This document shows positions 22,972-35,450 of a stretch of DNA of 64,000 bases, piece after piece. The number at the start of each line of letters is the position of its first letter. Positions within the stretch are counted from its first letter, which is position 1. The stretch is from Pratylenchus scribneri (Eukaryota; Nematoda; Chromadorea; Rhabditida; Pratylenchidae): positions 4,030,001 through 4,094,000 of the forward strand of contig JAQSEB010000002.1 in NCBI GenBank assembly GCA_030063045.1. Direction: 5' to 3'. The notes under the pieces were generated by a model. It made no database searches. It was not told the DNA's origin and saw nothing but the letters and a program-made list of their open reading frames with translations. The translations under genes and the position numbers were made by a program.

Positions 22972-25608
22972 AGCCTAGATAAGATTCTTATTCCCTAAAG
23001 AAATTAATTAATTGACCCTATAAGTTACTTAGAAATTTCAAAATAAATTTTTTTAGCCTAGATAAGATTCTTATTCCCTAAAGACATTAATTAATTGACC
23101 ATATAAGTTACTTAGAAATTTCAAAATAAATTTTTTTAGCCTAGATAAGATTCTTATTCCCTAAAGACATTAATTAATTGACCCTATAAGTTACTTAGAA
23201 ATTTCAAAATAAATTTTTTTAGCCTAGATAAGATTCTTATTCCCTAAAGACATTAATTAATTGACCATATAAATTACTTAGAAATTTCAAAATAAATTTT
23301 TTTAGCCTAGATAAGATTCTTATTCCCTAAAGACATTAATTAATTGACCCTATAAGTTACTTAGAAATTTCAAAATAAATTTTTTTAGCCTAGATAAGAT
23401 TCTTATTCCCTAAAGACATTAATTAATTGACCATATAAGTTACTTAGAAATTTCAAAATAAATTTTTTTAGCCTAGATAAGATTCTTATTCCCTAAAGAC
23501 ATTAATTAATTGACCCTATAAGTTACTTAGAAATTTCAAAATAAATTTTTTTAGCCTAGATAAGATTCTTATTCCCTAAAGACATTAATTAATTGACCCT
23601 ATAAGTTATTTAGAAATTTCAAAATAAATTTTTTTAGCCTAGATAAGATTCTTATTCCCTAAAGACATTAATTAATTGACCCTATAAGTTACTTAGAAAT
23701 TTCAAAATAAATTTTTTTAGCCTAGATAAGATTCTTATTCCCTAAAGACATTAATTAATTGACCCTATAAGTTACTTAGAAATTTCAAAATAAATTTTTT
23801 TAGCCTAGATAAGATTCTTATTCCCTAAAGACATTAATTAATTGACCCTATAAGTTACTTAAAAATTTCAAAATAAATTTTTTTAGCCAAGATAAGATTC
23901 TTATTCCCTAAAGACATTAATTAATCGACCCTAAAATAAATTTTTTTAGCCTAATAAGATTCTTATTCCCTAAAGAAATTAATTAATTGACCCTATAAGT
24001 TTATTAGAAATTTCAAAATAAATTTTTTTTCGCCTAGATAAGATTCTTATTCCCTAAAGAAATTAATTAATTGACCCTATAAGTTACTTAGAAATTTCAA
24101 AATAAATTTTTTTAGCCAAGATAAGATTCTTATTCCCTAAAGAAATTAATTAATTGATCCTATAAGTTACTTAGAAATTTCAAAATAAATTTTTTTAGCC
24201 AAGATAAGATTCTTATTCCCTAAAGAAATTAATTAATTGACCCTATAAGTTACTTAGAAATTTCAAAATAAATTTTTTTAGCCAAGATAAGATTCTTATT
24301 CCCTAAAGAAATTAATTAATTGACCCTATAAGTTACTTAGAAATTTCAAAATAAATTTTTTTAGCCTAGATAAGATTCTTATTCCCTAAAGAAATTAATT
24401 AATTGACCCTATAAGTTACTTAGAAATTTCAAAATAAATTTTTTTAGCCTAGATAAGATTCTTATTCCCTAAAGAAATTAATTAATTGACCCTATAAGTT
24501 ACTTAGAAATTTCAAAATAAATTTTTTTAGCCAAGATAAGATTCTTATTCCCTAAAGAAATTAATTAATTGACCCTATAAGTTACTTAGAAATTTCAAAA
24601 TAAATTTTTTTAGCCTAGATAAGATTCTTATTCCCTAAAGAAATTAATTAATTGATCCTATAAGTTACTTAGAAATTTCAAAATAAATTTTTTTAGCCAA
24701 GATAAGATTCTTATTCCCTAAAGAAATTAATTAATTGACCCTATAAGTTACTTAGAAATTTCAAAATAAATTTTTTTAGCCTAGATAAGATTCTTATTCC
24801 CTAAAGAAATTAATTAATTGACCCTATAAGTTACTTAGAAATTTCAAAATAAATTTTTTTAGCCAAGATAAGATTCTTATTCCCTAAAGAAATTAATTAA
24901 TTGACCCTATAAGTTACTTAGAAATTTCAAAATAAATTTTTTTAGCCTAGATAAGATTCTTATTCCCTAAAGAAATTAATTAATTGACCCTATAAGTTAC
25001 TTAGAAATTTCAAAATAAATTTTTTTAGCCTAGATAAGATTCTTATTCCCTAAAGAAATTAATTAATTGACCCTATAAGTTACTTAGAAATTTCAAAATA
25101 AATTTTTTTAGCCTAGATAAGATTCTTATTCCCTAAAGAAATTAATTAATTGACCCTATAAGTTACTTAGAAATTTCAAAATAAATTTTTTTAGCCAAGA
25201 TAAGATTCTTATTCCCTAAAGAAATTAATTAATTGATCCTATAAGTTACTTAGAAATTTCAAAATAAATTTTTTTAGCCAAGATAAGATTCTTATTCCCT
25301 AAAGAAATTAATTAATTGACCCTATAAGTTACTTAGAAATTTCAAAATAAATTTTTTTAGCCAAGATAAGATTCTTATTCCCTAAAGAAATTAATTAATT
25401 GACCCTATAAGTTACTTAGAAATTTCAAAATAAATTTTTTTAGCCTAGATAAGATTCTTATTCCCTAAAGAAATTAATTAATTGATCCTATAAGTTACTT
25501 AGAAATTACAAAATAAATTTTTTTAGCCTAGATAAGATTCTTATTCCCTAAAGAAATTAATTAATTGATCCTATAAGTTACTTAGAAATTTCAAAATAAA
25601 TTTTTTTA
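22972..25608 (+). repeat. Near-pure 83-bp block of family A
   Basis: Almost all units are long, with one short unit at about 23931-23990. Two halves differ: to about 23.9 kb units carry GACATT, afterwards GAAATT. A private TTGATCCT variant starts at 24156, 24654, 25235, 25484 and 25567, with gaps of 498, 581, 249 and 83 bp, all exact multiples of 83. One unit at about 24031 has TTTTCGCC instead of TTTTAGCC. The register is perfect, with no gene content. Confidence 0.92.
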
Positions 25609-28059
25609 GCCTAGATAAGATTCTTATTCCCTAAAGACATTAATTAATCGACCCTAAAATAAATTTTTTTAGCCTAATAAGATTCTTATTCCCTAAAGAA
25701 ATTAATTAATTGACCCTATAAGTTACTTAGAAATTTCAAAATAAATTTTTTTAGCCAAGATAAGATTCTTATTCCCTAAAGACATTAATTAATCGACCCT
25801 AAAATAAATTTTTTTAGCCTAGATAAGATTCTTATTCCCTAAAGAAATTAATTAATCGACCCTAAAATAAATTTTTTTAGCCTAATAAGATTCTTATTCC
25901 CTAAAGACATTAATTAATTGACCCTATAAGTTACTTAGAAATTTCAAAATAAATTTTTTTAGCCTAATAAGATTCTTATTCCCTAAAGAAATTAATTAAT
26001 CGACCCTAAAATAAATTTTTTTAGCCTAATAAGATTCTTATTCCCTAAAGACATTAATTAATTGACCCTATAAGTTACTTAGAAATTTCAAAATAAATTT
26101 TTTTAGCCTAGATAAGATTCTTATTCCCTAAAGACATTAATTAATTGACCCTATAAGTTACTTAGAAATTTCAAAATAAATTTTTTTAGCCAAGATAAGA
26201 TTCTTATTCCCTAAAGACATTAATTAATTGACCCTATAAGTTACTTAGAAATTTCAAAATAAATTTTTTTAGCCTAATAAGATTCTTATTCCCTAAAGAA
26301 ATTAATTAATTGACCCTAAAATAAATTTTTTTAGCCTAATAAGATTCTTATTCCCTAAAGAAATTAATTAATCGACCCTAAAATAAATTTTTTTAGCCTA
26401 ATAAGATTCTTATTCCCTAAAGACATTAATTAATTGACCCTATAAGTTACTTAGAAATTTCAAAATAAATTTTTTTAGCCTAGATAAGATTCTTATTCCC
26501 TAAAGAAATTAATTAATCGACCCTAAAATAAATTTTTTTAGCCTAATAAAATTCTTTTTCCCTAAAGAAATTAATTAATCGACCCTAAAATAAATTTTTT
26601 TAGCCTAATAAGATTCTTATTCCCTAAAGAAATTAATTAATCGACCCTAAAATAAATTTTTTTAGCCTAATAAGATTCTTATTCCCTAAAGAAATTAATT
26701 AATCGACCCTATAAGTTACTTAGAAATTTCAAAATAAATTTTTTTTAGCCTAGATAAGATTCTTATTCCCTAAAGACATTAATTAATTGACCCTATAAGT
26801 TACTTAGAAATTTCAAAATAAATTTTTTTAGCCTAGATAAGATTCTTATTCCCTAAAGAAATTAATTAATCGACACTAAAATAAATTTTTTTAGCCTAAT
26901 AAAATTCTTTTTCCCTAAAGAAATTAATTAATCGACCCTAAAATAAATTTTTTTAGCCTAATAAGATTCTTATTCCCTAAAGAAATTAATTAATCGACCC
27001 TAAAATAAATTTTTTTAGCCTAATAAGATTCTTATTCCCTAAAGACATTAATTAATTGACCCTATAAGTTACTTAGAAATTTCAAAATAAATTTTTTTTA
27101 GCCTAGATAAGATTCTTATTCCCTAAAGAAATTAATTAATTGACCCTAAAATAAATTTTTTTAGCCTAATAAGATTCTTATTCCCTAAAGAAATTAATTA
27201 ATCGACCCTAAAATAAATTTTTTTAGCCTAATAAGATTCTTATTCCCTAAAGAAATTAATTAATCGACCCTAAAATAAATTTTTTTAGCCAAGATAAGAT
27301 TCTTATTCCCTAAAGACATTAATTAATTGACCCTATAAGTTACTTAGAAATTTCAAAATAAATTTTTTTAGCCTAGATAAGATTCTTATTCCCTAAAGAA
27401 ATTAATTAATTGACCCTAAAATAAATTTTTTTAGCCAAGATAAGATTCTTATTCCCTAAAGACATTAATTAATTGACCCTATAAGTTACTTAGAAATTTC
27501 AAAATAAATTTTTTTAGCCAAGATAAGATTCTTATTCCCTAAAGACATTAATTAATTGACCCTATAAGTTACTTAGAAATTTCAAAATAAATTTTTTTAG
27601 CCAAGATAAGATTCTTATTCCCTAAAGACATTAATTAATTGACCCTATAAGTTTCTTAGAAATTTCAAAATAAATTTTTTTAGCCTAGATAAGATTCTTA
27701 TTCCCTAAAGAAATTAATTAATCGACCCTAAAATAAATTTTTTTAGCCTAGATAAGATTCTTATTCCCTAAAGAAATTAATTAATCGACCCTAAAATAAA
27801 TTTTTTTAGCCTAATAAGATTCTTATTCCCTAAAGAAATTAATTAATCGACCCTAAAATAAATTTTTTTAGCCTAATAAAATTCTTTTTCCCTAAAGAAA
27901 TTAATTAATCGACCCTAAAATAAATTTTTTTAGCCTAATAAGATTCTTATTCCCTAAAGAAATTAATTAATCGACCTTAAATAAATTTTTTTAGCCTAAT
28001 AAAATTCTTTTTCCCTAAAGAAATTAATTAATCGACCCTAAAATAAATTTTTTAGCCTA
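25609..28059 (+). repeat. Family A mixed block
   Basis: Short (62 bp) and long (82-84 bp) units alternate, with several T8 tracts after long units. Unusual variants are a TCGACCCTATAAG long unit at about 26702, a TCGACACT unit at about 26872 and an AAGTTTCTTAG unit at about 27651. The two sub-blocks near 26.5 and 26.88 kb share the order GATAAG-short, AAAATTCTTTTT, short, short, long and look like local copies of each other. There is no gene. Confidence 0.8.
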
Positions 28060-30960
28060 ATAAGATTCTTATTCCCTAAAGAAATTAATTAATTGACCCT
28101 ATAAGTTACTTAGAAATTTCAAAATAAATTTTTTTTAGCCTAATAAGATTCTTATTCCCTAAAGAAATTAATTAATCGACCCTAAAATAAATTTTTTTAG
28201 CCTAGATAAGATTCTTATTCCCTAAAGAAATTAATTAATCGACCCTAAAATAAATTTTTTTAGCCTAGATAAGATTCTTATTCCCTAAAGAAATTAATTA
28301 ATCGACCCTAAAATAAATTTTTTTAGCCTAATAAGATTCTTATTCCCTAAAGAAATTAATTAATCGACCCTAAAATAAATTTTTTTAGCCTAGATAAGAT
28401 TCTTATTCCCTAAAGAAATTAATTAATCGACCCTAAAATAAATTTTTTTAGCCTAATAAGATTCTTATTCCCTAAAGAAATTAATTAATCGACCCTAAAA
28501 TAAGTTTTTTAACCTAATAAGATTCTTATTCCCTAAAGAAATTAATTAATCGACCCTAAAATAAGTTTTTTAACCTAATAAGATTCTTATTCCCTAAAGA
28601 AATTAATTAATTGACCCTAAAATAAATCTTTTTTAGCCTAATAAGATTCTTATTCCCTAAAGAAATTAATTAATCGACCATAAAATAAATTTTTTTAGCC
28701 TAATAAGATTCTTATTCCCTAAAGAAATTAATTAATCGACCCTAAAATAAATTTTTTTAGCCTAGATAAGATTCTTATTCCCTAAAGAAATTAATTAATC
28801 GACCCTAAAATAAATTTTTTTAGCCTAGATAAGATTCTTATTCCCTAAAGAAATTAATTAATCGACCCTAAAATAAATTTTTTAGCCTAATAAGATTCTT
28901 ATTCCCTAAAGAAATTAATTAATTGACCCTATAAGTTACTTAGAAATTTCAAAATAAATTTTTTTTAGCCTAATAAGATTCTTATTCCCTAAAGAAATTA
29001 ATTAATCGACCCTAAAATAAATTTTTTTAGCCTAGATAAGATTCTTATTCCCTAAAGAAATTAATTAATCGACCCTAAAATAAATTTTTTTAGCCTAGAT
29101 AAGATTCTTATTCCCTAAAGAAATTAATTAATCGACCCTAAAATAAATTTTTTTAGCCTAATAAGATTCTTATTCCCTAAAGAAATTAATTAATCGACCC
29201 TAAAATAAGTTTTTTAACCTAATAAAATTCTTATTCCCTAAAGAAATTAATTAATCGACCCTAAAATAAGTTTTTTAACCTAATAAGATTCTTATTCCCT
29301 AAAGAAATTAATTAATTGACCCTAAAATAAATCTTTTTTAGCCTAATAAGATTCTTATTCCCTAAAGAAATTAATTAATCGACCATAAAATAAATTTTTT
29401 TAGCCTAATAAGATTCTTATTCCCTAAAGAAATTAATTAATCGACCCTAAAATAAATTTTTTTAGCCTAGATAAGATTCTTATTCCCTAAAGAAATTAAT
29501 TAATCGACCCTAAAATAAATTTTTTTAGCCTAGATAAGATTCTTATTCCCTAAAGAAATTAATTAATCGACCCTAAAATAAATTTTTTAGCCTAATAAGA
29601 TTCTTATTCCCTAAAGAAATTAATTAATTGACCCTATAAGTTACTTAGAAATTTCAAAATAAATTTTTTTTAGCCTAATAAGATTCTTATTCCCTAAAGA
29701 AATTAATTAATCGACCCTAAAATAAATTTTTTTAGCCTAATAAGATTCTTATTCCCTAAAGAAATTAATTAATCGACCCTAAAATAAATTTTTTTAGCCT
29801 AGATAAGATTCTTATTCCCTAAAGAAATTAATTAATCGACCCTAAAATAAATTTTTTTAGCCTAATAAGATTCTTATTCCCTAAAGAAATTAATTAATCG
29901 ACCCTAAAATAAGTTTTTTAACCTAATAAGATTCTTATTCCCTAAAGAAATTAATTAATCGACCCTAAAATAAGTTTTTTAACCTAATAAGATTCTTATT
30001 CCCTAAAGAAATTAATTAATTGACCCTAAAATAAATCTTTTTTAGCCTAATAAGATTCTTATTCCCTAAAGAAATTAATTAATCGACCATAAAATAAATT
30101 TTTTTAGCCTAATAAGATTCTTATTCCCTAAAGAAATTAATTAATCGACCCTAAAATAAATTTTTTTAGCCTAGATAAGATTCTTATTCCCTAAAGAAAT
30201 TAATTAATCGACCCTAAAATAAATTTTTTTAGCCTAGATAAGATTCTTATTCCCTAAAGAAATTAATTAATCGACCCTAAAATAAATTTTTTAGCCTAAT
30301 AAGATTCTTATTCCCTAAAGAAATTAATTAATTGACCCTATAAGTTACTTAGAAATTTCAAAATAAATTTTTTTTAGCCTAATAAGATTCTTATTCCCTA
30401 AAGAAATTAATTAATCGACCCTAAAATAAATTTTTTTAGCCTAATAAGATTCTTATTCCCTAAAGAAATTAATTAATCGACCCTAAAATAAATTTTTTTA
30501 GCCTAGATAAGATTCTTATTCCCTAAAGAAATTAATTAATCGACCCTAAAATAAATTTTTTTAGCCTAATAAGATTCTTATTCCCTAAAGAAATTAATTA
30601 ATCGACCCTAAAATAAGTTTTTTAACCTAATAAGATTCTTATTCCCTAAAGAAATTAATTAATCGACCCTAAAATAAGTTTTTTAACCTAATAAGATTCT
30701 TATTCCCTAAAGAAATTAATTAATTGACCCTAAAATAAATCTTTTTTAGCCTAATAAGATTCTTATTCCCTAAAGAAATTAATTAATCGACCATAAAATA
30801 AATTTTTTTAGCCTAATAAGATTCTTATTCCCTAAAGAAATTAATTAATCGACCCTAAAATAAATTTTTTTAGCCTAGATAAGATTCTTATTCCCTAAAG
30901 AAATTAATTAATCGACCCTAAAATAAATTTTTTTAGCCTAGATAAGATTCTTATTCCCTA
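28060..30960 (+). repeat. 704-bp higher-order repeat, four copies
   Basis: A set of linked private markers repeats in fixed order: a long unit followed by T8, two AAGTTTTTTAACC units, an AAATCTTTTTT unit and a TCGACCAT unit. TCGACCAT (from its CG) starts at 28675, 29380, 30084 and 30788, giving gaps of 705, 704 and 704 bp. The long-unit marker is at 28095, 28925, 29630 and 30334, so the first copy has about two extra short units. A copy holds about ten short units and one long unit. The copies look nearly identical; one difference is a TAATAAAATTC change near 29220. Confidence 0.92.
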
Positions 30961-31121
30961 AAGAAATTAATTAATCGACCCTAAAATAAATTTTTTTAGC
31001 CTAATAAGATTCTTATTCCCTAAAGAAATTAATTAATCGACCCTAAAATAAATTTTTTTAGCCTAATAAGATTCTTATTCCCTAAAGAAATTAATTAATC
31101 GACCCTAAAATAAATTTTTTT

Positions 31122-31702
31122 AGCCTAATAAGATTCTTATTCCCTAAAGACATTAATTAATTGACCCTATAAGTTACTTAGAAATTTCAAAATAAATTTT
31201 TTTAGCCAAGATAAGATTCTTATTCCCTAAAGACATTAATTAATTGACCCTATAAGTTACTTAGAAATTTCAAAATAAATTTTTTTAGCCAAGATAAGAT
31301 TCTTATTCCCTAAAGACATTAATTAATTGACCCTATAAGTTACTTAGAAATTTCAAAATAAATTTTTTTAGCCAAGATAAGATTCTTATTCCCTAAAGAC
31401 ATTAATTAATTGACCCTATAAGTTACTTAGAAATTTCAAAATAAATTTTTTTAGCCAAGATAAGATTCTTATTCCCTAAAGACATTAATTAATTGACCCT
31501 ATAAGTTTCTTAGAAATTTCAAAATAAATTTTTTTAGCCTAGATAAGATTCTTATTCCCTAAAGACATTAATTAATTGACCCTATAAGTTACTTAGAAAT
31601 TTCAAAATAAATTTTTTTAGCCAAGATAAGATTCTTATTCCCTAAAGAAATTAATTAATTGACCATATAAGTTACTTAGAAATTTCAAAATAAATTTTTT
31701 TT
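31122..31702 (+). repeat. Run of seven long units (mainly CCAAG type)
   Basis: An 82-bp unit is followed by 83-bp units mostly reading AGCCAAGATAAG with GACATT. One carries TAAGTTTCTTAG near 31504, shared with 27651. The last has TTGACCATATAAG plus T8, the same combination seen at the end of the run at 2702-2785. That parallel supports a common origin of the two stretches. Confidence 0.85.
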
Positions 31703-34621
31703 AGCCTAGATAAGATTCTTATTCCCTAAAGAAATTAATTAATCGACCTTAAATAAATTTTTTTAGCCTAATAAAATTCTTTTTCCCTAAAGAAATTAAT
31801 TAATCGACCTTAAATAAATTTTTTTAGCCTAATAAAATTCTTTTTCCCTAAAGAAATTAATTAATCGACCCTAAAATAAATTTTTTTAGCCTAATAAGAT
31901 TCTTATTCCCTAAAGAAATTAATTAATCGACCTTAAATAAATTTTTTTAGCCTAATAAAATTCTTTTTCCCTAAAGAAATTAATTAATCGACCCTAAAAT
32001 AAATTTTTTTAGCCTAATAAGATTCTTATTCCCTAAAGAAATTAATTAATTGACCCTATAAGTTACTTAGAAATTTCAAAATAAATTTTTTTAGCCTAGA
32101 TAAGATTCTTATTCCCTAAAGAAATTAATTAATCGACCTTAAATAAATTTTTTTAGCCTAATAAAATTCTTTTTCCCTAAAGAAATTAATTAATCGACCT
32201 TAAATAAATTTTTTTAGCCTAATAAAATTCTTTTTCCCTAAAGAAATTAATTAATCGACCCTAAAATAAATTTTTTTAACCTAATAAGATTCTTATTCCC
32301 TAAAGAAATTAATTAATCGACCCTAAAATAAATTTTTTTAGCCTAATAAGATTCTTCTTCCCTAAAGAAATTAATTAATTGACCCTATAAGTTACTTAGA
32401 AATTTCAAAATAAATTTTTTTAGCCTAGATAAGATTCTTATTCCCTAAAGAAATTAATTAATCGACCTTAAATAAATTTTTTTAGCCTAATAAAATTCTT
32501 TTTCCCTAAAGAAATTAATTAATCGACCTTAAATAAATTTTTTTAGCCTAATAAAATTCTTTTTCCCTAAAGAAATTAATTAATCGACCCTAAAATAAAT
32601 TTTTTTAGCCTAATAAGATTCTTATTCCCTAAAGAAATTAATTAATCGACCTTAAATAAATTTTTTTAGCCTAATAAAATTCTTTTTCCCTAAAGAAATT
32701 AATTAATCGACCCTAAAATAAATTTTTTAGCCTAATAAGATTCTTATTCCCTAAAGAAATTAATTAATTGACCCTATAAGTTACTTAGAAATTTCAAAAT
32801 AAATTTTTTTAGCCTAGATAAGATTCTTATTCCCTAAAGAAATTAATTAATCGACCTTAAATAAATTTTTTTAGCCTAATAAAATTCTTTTTCCCTAAAG
32901 AAATTAATTAATCGACCCTAAAATAAATTTTTTTAGCCTAATAAGATTCTTATTCCCTAAAGAAATTAATTAATTGACCCTATAAGTTACTTAGAAATTT
33001 CAAAATAAATTTTTTTAGCCTAATAAGATTCTTATTCCCTAAAGAAATTAATTAATTGACCCTATAAGTTACTTAGAAATTTCAAAATAAATTTTTTTAG
33101 CCTAGATAAGATTCTTATTCCCTAAAGAAATTAATTAATTGACCCTATAAGTTACTTAGAAATTTCAAAATAAATTTTTTTAGCCTAGATAAGATTCTTA
33201 TTCCCTAAAGAAATTAATTAATCGACCTTAAATAAATTTTTTTAGCCTAATAAAATTCTTTTTCCCTAAAGAAATTAATTAATCGACCCTAAAATAAATT
33301 TTTTTAGCCTAATAAGATTCTTATTCCCTAAAGACATTAATTAATTGACCCTATAAGTTACTTAGAAATTTCAAAATAAATTTTTTTAGCCTAGATAAGA
33401 TTCTTATTCCCTAAAGAAATTAATTAATCGACCCTAAAATAAATTTTTTTAGCCTAATAAGATTCTTATTCCCTAAAGAAATTAATTAATCGACCTTAAA
33501 TAAATTTTTTTAGCCTAATAAAATTCTTTTTCCCTAAAGAAATTAATTAATCGACCTTAAATAAATTTTTTTAGCCTAATAAAATTCTTTTTCCCTAAAG
33601 AAATTAATTAATCGACCCTAAAATAAATTTTTTTAGCCTAATAAGATTCTTATTCCCTAAAGAAATTAATTAATCGACCTTAAATAAATTTTTTTAGCCT
33701 AATAAAATTCTTTTTCCCTAAAGAAATTAATTAATCGACCCTAAAATAAATTTTTTAGCCTAATAAGATTCTTATTCCCTAAAGAAATTAATTAATTGAC
33801 CCTATAAGTTACTTAGAAATTTCAAAATAAATTTTTTTAGCCTAGATAAGATTCTTATTCCCTAAAGAAATTAATTAATCGACCTTAAATAAATTTTTTT
33901 AGCCTAATAAAATTCTTTTTCCCTAAAGAAATTAATTAATCGACCCTAAAATAAATTTTTTTAGCCTAATAAGATTCTTATTCCCTAAAGAAATTAATTA
34001 ATTGACCCTATAAGTTACTTAGAAATTTCAAAATAAATTTTTTTAGCCTAATAAGATTCTTATTCCCTAAAGAAATTAATTAATTGACCCTATAAGTTAC
34101 TTAGAAATTTCAAAATAAATTTTTTTAGCCTAGATAAGATTCTTATTCCCTAAAGAAATTAATTAATTGACCCTATAAGTTACTTAGAAATTTCAAAATA
34201 AATTTTTTTAGCCTAGATAAGATTCTTATTCCCTAAAGAAATTAATTAATCGACCTTAAATAAATTTTTTTAGCCTAATAAAATTCTTTTTCCCTAAAGA
34301 AATTAATTAATCGACCCTAAAATAAATTTTTTTAGCCTAATAAGATTCTTATTCCCTAAAGAAATTAATTAATTGACCCTATAAGTTACTTAGAAATTTC
34401 AAAATAAATTTTTTTAGCCTAATAAGATTCTTATTCCCTAAAGAAATTAATTAATTGACCCTATAAGTTACTTAGAAATTTCAAAATAAATTTTTTTAGC
34501 CTAGATAAGATTCTTATTCCCTAAAGAAATTAATTAATCGACCTTAAATAAATTTTTTTAGCCTAATAAAATTCTTTTTCCCTAAAGAAATTAATTAATC
34601 GACCCTAAAATAAATTTTTTT
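31703..34621 (+). repeat. Family A block rich in 61-bp units, with a 1028-bp duplication
   Basis: Composition is like 1-6.2 kb: AAAATTCTTTTT/GACCTT units with interspersed 82/83-bp units. A six-T variant recurs at 32723 and 33751, and a following AGCCTAATAAG long-unit start at 33017 and 34045, both exactly 1028 bp apart. Private single-base variants are TTTAACC near 32277 and ATTCTTCTTCCC near 32352. No gene is present. Confidence 0.88.
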
Positions 34622-35450
34622 AGCCTAATAAGATTCTTATTCCCTAAAGACATTAATTAATTGACCCTATAAGTTACTTAGAAATTTCAAAATAAATTTT
34701 TTTAGCCTAGATAAGATTCTTATTCCCTAAAGACATTAATTAATTGACCCTATAAGTTACTTAGAAATTTCAAAATAAATTTTTTTAGCCTAGATAAGAT
34801 TCTTATTCCCTAAAGACATTAATTAATTGACCCTATAAGTTACTTAGAAATTTCAAAATAAATTTTTTTAGCCTAGATAAGATTCTTATTCCCTAAAGAC
34901 ATTAATTAATTGACCCTATAAGTTACTTAGAAATTTCAAAATAAATTTTTTTAGCCTAGATAAGATTCTTATTCCCTAAAGACATTAATTAATTGACCCT
35001 ATAAGTTACTTAGAAATTTCAAAATAAGTTTTTTTAGCCAAGATAAGATTCTTATTCCCTAAAGACATTAATTAATTGACCCTATAAGTTACTTAGAAAT
35101 TTCAAAATAAATTTTTTTAGCCAAGATAAGATTCTTATTCCCTAAAGACATTAATTAATTGACCCTATAAGTTACTTAGAAATTTCAAAATAAATTTTTT
35201 TAGCCTAGATAAGATTCTTATTCCCTAAAGACATTAATTAATTGACCCTATAAGTTACTTAGAAATTTCAAAATAAATTTTTTTAGCCTAGATAAGATTC
35301 TTATTCCCTAAAGACATTAATTAATTGACCCTATAAGTTACTTAGAAATTTCAAAATAAGTTTTTTTAGCCAAGATAAGATTCTTATTCCCTAAAGACAT
35401 TAATTAATTGACCCTATAAGTTACTTAGAAATTTCAAAATAAATTTTTTT
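34622..35450 (+). repeat. Run of ten long units
   Basis: One 82-bp unit plus nine 83-bp units total exactly 829 bp. GTTTTTTTAGCCAAG variants mark it at 35028 and again at about 35359. Its order, starting from a TAATAAG unit with GACATT, parallels 4742-5250 and 5612-6120, with one unit fewer before the G marker. Confidence 0.88.
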
